Assembly (NCBI GenBank): GCA_002694245.1
Contig: NZLM01000011.1
Location: forward strand, 1 to 7,188
Direction: 5' to 3'
Length of the DNA stretch: 7,188 nucleotides
Source: Methanobacteriota archaeon
Lineage (GTDB): Archaea; Thermoplasmatota; Poseidoniia; Poseidoniales; Poseidoniaceae
The position numbers were made by a program, and so were the translations under genes. The notes beneath the pieces were generated by a model. The model made no database searches. It had not been told where the DNA came from and saw only the letters and a program-made list of their open reading frames with translations. Below, in pieces: positions 1 to 4,454 of this stretch (its first letter is position 1; the number at the start of each line of letters is the position of its first letter).

Positions 1-24
1 CCTCTGATGCAAACCGATGGACTA

Positions 25-158
25 TGTGGTCGGTAATGGGTCCTCGCTGGACGAGAGAATGAGAGTGAGACAACCAACCGGCTGCACAGACAAGCCCTGA
101 CCCTGGGTCAAGCTTCCGAGGAAACGATGACAGGGGCTGTTACGGGTCGGGGCACAGC
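25..158 (+). ncRNA. Double-hairpin H/ACA guide RNA (candidate), predicted to guide 23S rRNA pseudouridylation
   Basis: The stretch is clearly richer in GC than the coding DNA around it and has no convincing ORF. Two hairpins can be drawn by hand. Hairpin 1 has a lower stem 26-34/77-85 (nine pairs, three of them G-U), followed directly by ACA at 86-88. Hairpin 2 has a lower stem 94-103/144-153 (ten pairs, one G-U), followed directly by ACA at 154-156. In hairpin 2 an upper stem 111-116/133-138 leaves a 5' pocket GGGTCA (105-110) and a 3' pocket GTTAC (139-143), 15 nt from stem to ACA. In hairpin 1 the 3' pocket starts 14 nt before ACA. This is archaeal H/ACA geometry, where Cbf5 with L7Ae, Nop10 and Gar1 isomerises uridine. 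The hairpin 2 pockets complement GUAAC-UA-UGACCC of 23S helix 69 (U1915, E. coli numbering). The apical loop of hairpin 2 holds GATGA, which suits an L7Ae K-loop. The true 5' end is uncertain. The rRNA target sequence is from memory. Confidence 0.7.
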
Positions 159-165
159 TTTCTTT
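159..165 (+). terminator. T-rich 3' end of the guide RNA
   Basis: TTTCTTT follows the second ACA box by three bases. Archaeal RNA polymerase commonly terminates at such T-rich runs, so the RNA probably ends here, ahead of the coaD start at 204. The run is short and readthrough into coaD is possible. Confidence 0.4.
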
Positions 166-203
166 GCGATTCATTGAATAGCCATCCGAACATAGTACTA
201 GTT

Positions 204-1193
204 ATGCCGAAGATGAATCGGTGCCTAGTCGGGGGAACCTTCGATAGGTTTCATGACGGCCACAAGTCTTTGCTTAACTCTGCTTTAGATGTTGCAGAGT
301 TTGTTGAGGTGTGGATAACAAATGATGAGATGTCTTCAGCGAAATCACCAGTATTGCAATCGTTCGAAGACCGTCGCGAAGCAGTCCTAAACTGGGCCAA
401 TGAGCGAATTACAACTCACGAGCTTACCGATAGTTTGGGGCCTGCTCCAATTAGGAAAGATTGTGATAGTATAATCTGTACACCCGAAACATTGAGTAAT
501 TGCCAAAAAATCAATGAAATTAGGGTTAAGAGCGGACTGTTACCTCTTGAGATATTCGAGGTATCGCATGTAATGGATGAACTTGGGGGTATAGTTTCTA
601 GTTCAAGAATTCGAGCTGGTTTGATTGATCAAACTGGAAGGCATTGGCTTACCCAAGAACAGAGAAAAATGACTTATCACTTCCACAGAGGATTAGATGA
701 GGAATTGAAAAAACCATCAGGAACTCTTTACGCAGGCCCCGAAGACTCGCCTGAGGTTGCCATGGCTAGCGCTATGGAAAACATATCTCCAGGTGCAATA
801 GTTGCTGTCGGAGATGTAAGTGTAGCTACTTTGATTGACATGGGTGTTATACCAGATATCGCAATGGTGGATGGTATGACAAAAAGGACTGAGCTTGACG
901 AGAAGGTCGATTTATCAATGTTTGATATTCAATTAACAGCAAATAATCCTGCTGGACAGATAACTCCGTCCCTAATTGAATCAATCGAAAAGGCACTACG
1001 TAATGATCAAACCACTTGTATCGATGTAAATGGTGAAGAAGACTTAGCACCAATCATTGTGCATATGCTAGCGCCAATCGGAACAAATGTGGTCTATGGA
1101 CAACCTGGAAATGGTGTTGTATTGACAATAACTAACCTGAAGACAAAAAACCGATGCCGAGATTTGTTATCTCAATTCGAGGTGAGAAATTGA
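204..1193 (+). CDS. coaD: Fused phosphopantetheine adenylyltransferase / GTP-dependent dephospho-CoA kinase (CoaD-DUF359)
   Basis: This cytosolic enzyme is predicted to carry the last two steps of CoA synthesis: 4'-phosphopantetheine to dephospho-CoA, then dephospho-CoA to CoA using GTP. Counting from ATG 204 (329 aa), residues 1 to about 160 form a nucleotidyltransferase domain. It has GGTFDRFHDGH (10-20), with the HxGH nucleotide-binding motif, and SSSRIRAG (132-139), the ISSTxIR equivalent. Residues about 170-329 match DUF359, the archaeal GTP-dependent dephospho-CoA kinase: GDV (203-205), PD-VDG-TKR (217-228), GEED (277-280) and YGQPGNG (298-304). The two activities are separate proteins in many archaea, so the fusion covers the end of the pathway in one chain. 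In-frame starts also exist at TTG 174 and ATG 213. ATG 204 or 213 is preferred because PPAT homologues begin just before GGTF. There is no Shine-Dalgarno site. A glycosyltransferase follows with overlapping stop and start. Confidence 0.92.
   Translation: MPKMNRCLVGGTFDRFHDGHKSLLNSALDVAEFVEVWITNDEMSSAKSPVLQSFEDRREAVLNWANERITTHELTDSLGPAPIRKDCDSIICTPETLSNCQKINEIRVKSGLLPLEIFEVSHVMDELGGIVSSSRIRAGLIDQTGRHWLTQEQRKMTYHFHRGLDEELKKPSGTLYAGPEDSPEVAMASAMENISPGAIVAVGDVSVATLIDMGVIPDIAMVDGMTKRTELDEKVDLSMFDIQLTANNPAGQITPSLIESIEKALRNDQTTCIDVNGEEDLAPIIVHMLAPIGTNVVYGQPGNGVVLTITNLKTKNRCRDLLSQFEVRN
1179..1185 (+). promoter_or_regulatory. Shine-Dalgarno site GAGGTGA deciding the TTG start of the glycosyltransferase
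   Basis: GAGGTGA lies four bases ahead of TTG 1190, whose last two bases are shared with the coaD stop TGA (1191-1193). The alternative ATG 1154 has no such site and would add 12 residues not expected in a GT2 protein. The overlap suggests translational coupling to coaD. Confidence 0.65.
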
Positions 1194-1417
1194 CCCTCGT
1201 CAGTATCGCTGTTTGTGTAAGAAACGGGAAAGATTGGATTAATGGCTGTATGGAATCTCTTGTGAATCAAACACACAAAACAACAGAGATAATTCTAGTA
1301 GATGATGGCTCGACTGATGGTGGTAGAGAAATTGTCAAGAAGTGGGCATCACATGATAATGTCATAACGATTTACAGGAGGCAAAAGGTCTGTCTTCTGG
1401 AAGAATGGCTGCATTAG
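1190..1417 (+). CDS. Family 2 glycosyltransferase, N-terminal part (frameshifted)
   Basis: The start of a GT-A fold family 2 glycosyltransferase, which moves sugar from a nucleotide-sugar to an acceptor, often a lipid-linked glycan. From TTG 1190 the product opens with LTLVSIAVCVRNG, then SLVNQTHKTTEIILVDDGSTDGG, the nucleotide-binding strand and VDDGSTD signature of the family. Homology is good up to YRRQK (about residue 65). The frame then runs out into ten unrelated residues and a TAG at 1415-1417. The expected continuation, KGLSSGR-ALEIAKGDW, lies in the -1 frame from about 1383. One missing base in the CAAAAGG stretch (1382-1388) explains this. With one base restored, 1190-2205 would encode a 338-residue protein. 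A longer start at ATG 1154 is possible but less likely. This could be a sequencing or assembly error, a real mutation or programmed slippage. Confidence 0.75.
   Translation: MTLVSIAVCVRNGKDWINGCMESLVNQTHKTTEIILVDDGSTDGGREIVKKWASHDNVITIYRRQKVCLLEEWLH
1376..1389 (+). other. Frameshift site in the glycosyltransferase, with an internal AGGAGG
   Basis: Reading moves from the frame of 1190 to the frame of 1405 here. The zero-frame codons are AGG AGG CAA AAG GTC. Restoring one A to the four-A run gives CAA AAA GGT and the expected Q-K-G of the family. AGGAGG (1376-1381), a perfect Shine-Dalgarno-like sequence, sits immediately upstream of the run. It lies 23 bases from ATG 1405, which is too far to act as that codon's ribosome binding site. 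Confidence 0.7.
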
Positions 1418-2205
1418 AGATTGCAAAAGGGGATTGGTTTGCAATCACCGATATTGATGTAAGGCCCGAAGCAAATTGGATTGAGTCCTTGTTGGATTCC
1501 TCAGTTTCAAGAGAGGGTGAAAATGTTGTTGCTGTTACTGGCAGAACGGTATTTGGTAGAAGTGATGATGTGATTTCAAAGATACGTTCAATTGAAATTG
1601 AATCAAAATATAGGTCGAGACCAAGAAGGACAAATTTAGCAAATGGACCTTGCTCGATGTTCAAAACGAATGAATTAATTGCGATAGGCGGATTCAATCC
1701 TGAATGGTATCATGCAGAGGATATGGAGGTATATCTCAAGCTTATTGAAGCAGGAGGTACTATTGTTTACACACCGTATGCTGTTGTAAATCATGTCCCT
1801 GAAACGGGATTAGCAAGATTCCTAAATAAGAGGAAAAGAGATGCAAGAGCACATGTTAGAATTCATCGTAGATACAGAGGAGTCCGTCACGATTTCATTG
1901 GTTCATCCTGGGTTGTTCTTTGGTTAATTCCTCTTTCAATATTAACCACAGTTGGCATATTTCAGTACTTGACAAATCTGTCTGGGTACTCAGAGATAGA
2001 CACTCAATCAATATATGAATCGCTCACAAGAGAAGTACTACTGATATTGATACTACCTTTAGTTTGGATTGGGCCATTTCTAAAAAGCAATATCCCCAAG
2101 AAAGGGCTGAAGGCTAAATTAGTGCTGATAGCATGGTCTGCAGTTCTGTGGCAGGGTATTATTCTTGGATACATCGATGCATTATTTCGGAGAAATGGTC
2201 ACTGA
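1405..2205 (+). CDS. Family 2 glycosyltransferase, C-terminal part with membrane anchor (frameshifted)
   Basis: The rest of the enzyme begun at 1190. ATG 1405 is the first start codon in this frame, but homology extends back to about 1383 (KGLSSGR), so this is probably not a separate gene. Counting from ATG 1405 (266 aa), ALEIAKGDWFAITDIDV (3-19) carries the DxD metal and sugar-nucleotide site. GGFNPEWYHAEDMEV (95-109) carries the acceptor-side ED pair, and VNH (128-130) is also typical of GT2 enzymes. A strongly basic linker (about 137-161, many R, K and H) precedes three hydrophobic segments near 168-188, 211-226 and 238-257, which should anchor the catalytic domain on the cytoplasmic face of the membrane. 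Surface glycan or protein N-glycosylation is a reasonable role, but the substrate cannot be told. The gene ends at TGA 2203-2205, directly abutting the convergent gene on the other strand. Confidence 0.8.
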   Translation: MAALEIAKGDWFAITDIDVRPEANWIESLLDSSVSREGENVVAVTGRTVFGRSDDVISKIRSIEIESKYRSRPRRTNLANGPCSMFKTNELIAIGGFNPEWYHAEDMEVYLKLIEAGGTIVYTPYAVVNHVPETGLARFLNKRKRDARAHVRIHRRYRGVRHDFIGSSWVVLWLIPLSILTTVGIFQYLTNLSGYSEIDTQSIYESLTREVLLILILPLVWIGPFLKSNIPKKGLKAKLVLIAWSAVLWQGIILGYIDALFRRNGH

Positions 2206-2754
2206 TCATTCCTCGTCTTCAATGCTTGATAACATCCTGAAGACTAGGCCAGTAGCCATTAGCGAAATCGCTATTGAATATACACCTGGGTCAATCCAAG
2301 CGATGTGCATTATTCCCCAGTAGAAATAGAACACGATACTTCCGAGCATTGCCCATGTACCGAAAACACATAGCCAACCATTTCTTGTATCGATCAAATC
2401 GTTGTACCAATCGTTAGAAATCATGGTTACAAACCAGTCGACTGGCTCTTTATCACCAATCAGGGATCTAGCTCCTAGAACCACTAAACCTAGGCAACCA
2501 GCAATGAAAACTGCATCACCTAACACAAAAGCACTTGCTGTATCTTTGTCTCCAAATGCAGCATTTGTGTATTCAAACGTAAACATGCCTCCCCATGAAA
2601 CTCTGTAAGTTGGGTGAATTTGGCCCAGTAAGTTGAGTATGGCGAGCATCAAACCTAACGCTCCAAGCCAAAAATACCAGTTTGCAAGGGTCTTGGATGG
2701 CTGAGTCAGAATACCGAACATGCCGTTCGTTCCATTCTCACTGTCGTTGCTCAT
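2206..2754 (-). CDS. Four-helix membrane protein of unknown function
   Basis: I do not recognise this family. From ATG 2754 (182 aa, beginning MSNDSENGTNG) there is a polar N-terminus, then four hydrophobic segments near residues 26-45, 75-98, 127-148 and 158-174, and an acidic tail SSIEDEE. The loops are rich in W, Y and D, including WGGMFTFEY and MISNDWYNDL. No catalytic or metal-binding motif is evident. An upstream in-frame ATG at 2793 would add 13 residues (MPRLINTAKVERP). I prefer 2754 because the acidic, Ser/Asn-rich start looks natural and a weak AAGGT lies ten bases ahead, but either is possible. It follows cdc6 on the same strand after 52 bp, so the two may be co-transcribed. A link to replication is not implied. 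The stop codon touches that of the convergent glycosyltransferase. Confidence 0.75.
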   Translation of the reverse strand: MSNDSENGTNGMFGILTQPSKTLANWYFWLGALGLMLAILNLLGQIHPTYRVSWGGMFTFEYTNAAFGDKDTASAFVLGDAVFIAGCLGLVVLGARSLIGDKEPVDWFVTMISNDWYNDLIDTRNGWLCVFGTWAMLGSIVFYFYWGIMHIAWIDPGVYSIAISLMATGLVFRMLSSIEDEE

Positions 2755-2794
2755 GGGGCGTTCGACCTTGGCCGTGTTTATGAGTCTTGGCATG

Positions 2795-2818
2795 AGTCAA
2801 AATCAATCAAAGTTGACT
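2795..2818. repeat. Inverted repeat AGTCAA/TTGACT around the cdc6 stop codon
   Basis: A 6-bp perfect inverted repeat (2795-2800 and 2813-2818) with a 12-bp spacer flanks the cdc6 stop (2807-2809). It could form a small hairpin at the cdc6 3' end or be an operator for the membrane-protein gene. No T-run follows on the minus strand, so a terminator is not supported. Chance is a fair explanation. Confidence 0.25.
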
Positions 2819-4048
2819 TTGGTGCCTGTATTTTGCATTGAAAACATCGGATAACGATGGTTCTGCCTTTGACATAACCTCACACGGGTCAATATTAGTC
2901 GGAATGCATGAGTTGATCTCTTTGCTTCGTCCGTATCGTCCTCTAGAGATTGTCTTCGCAGTGATTAAGCCCAACATGTCGAGATTTGAAATGATACCAG
3001 AAATTCTTCTTGCGGTTAAAAATTGTTGACCAATATGGTTGCAAGCCTGCTTGTATATGTGGTAAACTTCTCCCGTCTGGATATTTCTAAGCCCGTTTTT
3101 CTCGTTTATGAGAACAGATGAAAGTACTAATTTTTGCTGAGTAGGTAAAGTTCTGATTACAGGGGTGACTTGATCGGATTCAATTTGTGCTTGTGCAATC
3201 CTGACGTGATTTTGTTCAACAACTTCGACGCCTTCTTGCTCTGCCTTTTCAGTAGAAACTCGCAGGAGGTCCAATGCACACCTAGCATCACCGTGCTCTT
3301 GGGCTGCTAGTGCTGCACAGAGTTCGATAACTCCAGCACCAATCGCATCAGGGTTGATTCCTATTGAAGATCTGGATCTCAAGATATCCTGGAGTTGTTC
3401 TGCATTATATGGATTGAATACTATGTCTTGTTGACCGAGTCTACTCCTTACTCTAGGGTCCAAAAAGTCAGTGAATTTCAAGTCGTTTGAAATTCCTATA
3501 ACACATGCTCTAGCGTTGTTCAATTCAGCATTCAAGTTTGTGAGGTTGTATAGTAAATCATCACCTGCTTTCTTGACTAGGTGGTCAATTTCGTCGAGTA
3601 CCAAAACGTATACACCACCCTTGGAGTTCATTCTCTTGACAAGCTCTGAAAATACTCTGTCGGTTGGCCAACCTGTAAATGGAATCTCATCCCTCTCATA
3701 TTCCTCAAGAAGTGCGTTACCTAGGTGTGACAACACTCTGTATTGTGTGTCGATTTGTCTACAGTTAACCATAACAGGATGAACCGATCTTCCAATTGCC
3801 TCGCCTTTCTTTTTCAGTTGGTCGCAAACATATCTGGTTACAGCTGTTTTCCCAGCTCCAGTTACACCATAAAGAATCATATTCGATGGAATATGTCCTT
3901 TCAAAGCTTCAACCAAATTAAATGAAAGTTGATCTCTTTCGTAATCTCTGTGAGGGAGAGTCTCAGGTTGGTAAGTATGGCGCAAAACTTCCTTTTGGAT
4001 GAATAGAGTCTTTTGATTAAGAATACCGTCGAAAATATTCTTTTTCAA
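2807..4048 (-). CDS. cdc6: Orc1/Cdc6 replication initiator AAA+ ATPase
   Basis: The archaeal initiator, which binds origin recognition boxes, melts the origin and loads MCM. The 413 residues match the usual family length. The AAA+ domain shows Walker A GVTGAGKT (61-68), Walker B VLVLDEID (148-155), sensor 1 in GISND (185-189, Asn188), an arginine-finger region DPRVRSRL (197-204) and sensor 2 in GDARCALDLLR (253-263, Arg256). A winged-helix DNA-binding domain follows from about residue 285, including TPVIRTLPTQQKLVLSS and the TARRISGIISNLDMLGLI helix region, with a basic wing SRGRYGRSKE. No motif is missing. The start is TTG 4048, supported by GAGGTGA six bases upstream; no better start precedes it. 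A 406-bp gene-free stretch lies upstream, as is common for origin-linked copies. Only this copy is visible in the window, so paralogues elsewhere cannot be excluded. Confidence 0.95.
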   Translation of the reverse strand: MKKNIFDGILNQKTLFIQKEVLRHTYQPETLPHRDYERDQLSFNLVEALKGHIPSNMILYGVTGAGKTAVTRYVCDQLKKKGEAIGRSVHPVMVNCRQIDTQYRVLSHLGNALLEEYERDEIPFTGWPTDRVFSELVKRMNSKGGVYVLVLDEIDHLVKKAGDDLLYNLTNLNAELNNARACVIGISNDLKFTDFLDPRVRSRLGQQDIVFNPYNAEQLQDILRSRSSIGINPDAIGAGVIELCAALAAQEHGDARCALDLLRVSTEKAEQEGVEVVEQNHVRIAQAQIESDQVTPVIRTLPTQQKLVLSSVLINEKNGLRNIQTGEVYHIYKQACNHIGQQFLTARRISGIISNLDMLGLITAKTISRGRYGRSKEINSCIPTNIDPCEVMSKAEPSLSDVFNAKYRHQSQL

Positions 4049-4054
4049 AATCTT

Positions 4055-4061
4055 TCACCTC
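4055..4061 (-). promoter_or_regulatory. Shine-Dalgarno site for the TTG start of cdc6
   Basis: On the minus strand GAGGTGA is followed by six bases and then TTG (4048-4046). It fixes the unusual start codon, and it uses the same GAGGTGA-then-TTG arrangement as the glycosyltransferase at 1190. Confidence 0.7.
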
Positions 4062-4078
4062 TGTGTACCTACCATGCG

Positions 4079-4101
4079 ACGGTCGGGCGGGGGGCCACCG
4101 T
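4079..4101 (-). promoter_or_regulatory. GC-rich hairpin in the cdc6 leader
   Basis: On the minus strand ACGGT-GGC-(C5)-GCC-CG-ACCGT can fold into an eight-pair hairpin with a two-base bulge. It falls between the TATA-like box (4133-4140) and the Shine-Dalgarno site. It belongs to a GC-rich island (about 4077-4131) that contrasts sharply with the AT-rich remainder of the intergenic stretch. It could be an mRNA leader structure controlling cdc6, or a G-rich protein-binding site in the DNA. The sequence does not decide between them. Confidence 0.4.
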
Positions 4102-4132
4102 GCGTGATGCCTTCGGGGAGTCCGAGTCCACC

Positions 4133-4140
4133 ATATAAGG
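4133..4140 (-). promoter_or_regulatory. TATA-like box for cdc6
   Basis: CCTTATAT on the minus strand. Initiation about 25 bases downstream would fall near 4108 and give a leader of roughly 60 nt that carries the hairpin and the Shine-Dalgarno site. No clear BRE is seen. A second TATA-like element (4200-4207) could serve instead with a longer leader. Confidence 0.35.
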
Positions 4141-4145
4141 CTAAT

Positions 4146-4163
4146 GCCAATCCTGAATTTGGC
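4146..4163. repeat. Dyad copy 1: GCCAA-N8-TTGGC
   Basis: Perfect 5-bp half sites with an 8-bp spacer, extending to six pairs (TGCCAA/TTGGCA, 4145-4164). The same half sites and spacer recur at 4255-4272, 109 bp away centre to centre. This suits a dimeric DNA-binding protein. Confidence 0.5.
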
Positions 4164-4171
4164 AATGGGTT

Positions 4172-4188
4172 TTCCACAGTTGTGGGAA
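4172..4188. repeat. Interrupted palindrome TTCCACA-GT-TGTGGGAA, resembling an origin recognition box
   Basis: The two arms pair except for one extra G. Origin recognition boxes of other archaea have a TTCCA/TGGAA-type dyad beside a G-run. Here a GGG lies next to the dyad (4168-4170), but on the opposite side from the usual arrangement. Tentative. Confidence 0.35.
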
Positions 4189-4199
4189 TTCAATTGAAG

Positions 4200-4207
4200 G
4201 TATAAAA
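4200..4207. promoter_or_regulatory. TATA-like element in the cdc6 upstream region
   Basis: GTATAAAAAGG on the plus strand (GCCTTTTTATAC on the minus). Read on the minus strand it could start a long cdc6 leader of about 130 nt. Read on the plus strand it would start a transcript near 4228 that has no ORF ahead of it but meets a T6-C-T3 run at 4376-4385. Direction is undecided. Confidence 0.3.
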
Positions 4208-4253
4208 AGGCATAGCGATTTTATTGATAATCGTGTAAAATATCACTACTAAA

Positions 4254-4274
4254 AGCCAACTTTTCTCTTGGCTT
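4254..4274. repeat. Dyad copy 2: GCCAA-N8-TTGGC with longer arms
   Basis: AAGCCAA and TTGGCTT are perfect 7-bp arms around an 8-bp pyrimidine-rich spacer. The core (4255-4272) repeats the first dyad. The 8-bp palindrome CCCCGGGG follows at once at 4275-4282. As RNA it would be a stable hairpin on either strand. Confidence 0.5.
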
Positions 4275-4444
4275 CCCCGGGGCTCAAAATTTTCAATGAC
4301 CCTAAAATTTCAATTTAATCCAACTGTCAATATTTCTAATAAAGAACACATTTTAGATTAATAATTTTGAAATAATTTTTTCTTTGGAATTAAATGAGAT
4401 TTTGTAATACTTGGATAAAGAATTAATTCTAGTGTTAATTTTCA

Positions 4445-4454
4445 TAAAGAAAAA
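4445..4454 (-). terminator. T-rich terminator of the metallo-hydrolase gene
   Basis: On the minus strand TTTTTCTTTA follows the TAA stop directly. No hairpin is needed for archaeal termination. It would keep transcripts of the hydrolase gene out of the candidate origin. Confidence 0.45.

Larger units (their letters stand above)
4049..4454. other. Gene-free, dyad-rich and AT-rich region beside cdc6: candidate replication origin
   Basis: This is the only long intergenic stretch in the window. Reading from cdc6 outwards it holds a GC-rich island (about 4077-4131), two dyads of the form GCCAA-N8-TTGGC (4146-4163 and 4255-4272), an interrupted palindrome TTCCACA-GT-TGTGGGAA (4172-4188), the palindromes TTCAATTGAA (4189-4198) and CCCCGGGG (4275-4282), and a strongly AT-rich segment from about 4290 to 4454. 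Archaeal origins typically lie next to orc1/cdc6 and combine dyad-containing origin recognition boxes with an AT-rich unwinding element. The layout fits that pattern. The dyads do not exactly match the origin recognition boxes I know, so the call is an inference. Alternatives are an elaborate cdc6 promoter or an unannotated small RNA. Confidence 0.45.

Noticed and set aside
1..165. SRP RNA, RNase P RNA or tRNA as the identity of the GC-rich 5' stretch
   Set aside because: The SRP helix 8 signature, the conserved RNase P segments and a T-loop are all absent, while the two ACA-tailed hairpins explain the stretch better.
22..174. A 50-codon minus-strand ORF through the guide RNA
   Set aside because: Composition is unlike a protein (many P, S, C and L with no motif), there is no ribosome binding site, and it lies wholly inside the structured RNA.
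174..203. TTG 174 as the coaD start
   Set aside because: It would add ten residues ahead of the usual PPAT start, lacks a ribosome binding site and begins just after the predicted RNA 3' end.
1405..2205. The ATG 1405 reading frame as an independent gene
   Set aside because: Family homology continues upstream of the ATG in the same frame, and AGGAGG is 23 bases away, so it is the second half of a frameshifted gene.
2402..3925. Short plus-strand ORFs antisense to the membrane protein and cdc6 (for example 2402-2608, 3471-3782)
   Set aside because: They are shadows of well-supported minus-strand genes and have no motifs or ribosome binding sites.
4103..4156. Box C/D guide RNA upstream of cdc6 (GTGATG and CTGA)
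   Set aside because: The C box is imperfect, no internal C'/D' pair is seen, and no terminal stem brings the boxes together.
4170..4178. TTTTCCACA as a DnaA box
   Set aside because: It fits a relaxed DnaA consensus, but the genome is archaeal and initiates with Orc1/Cdc6; the resemblance is coincidental.
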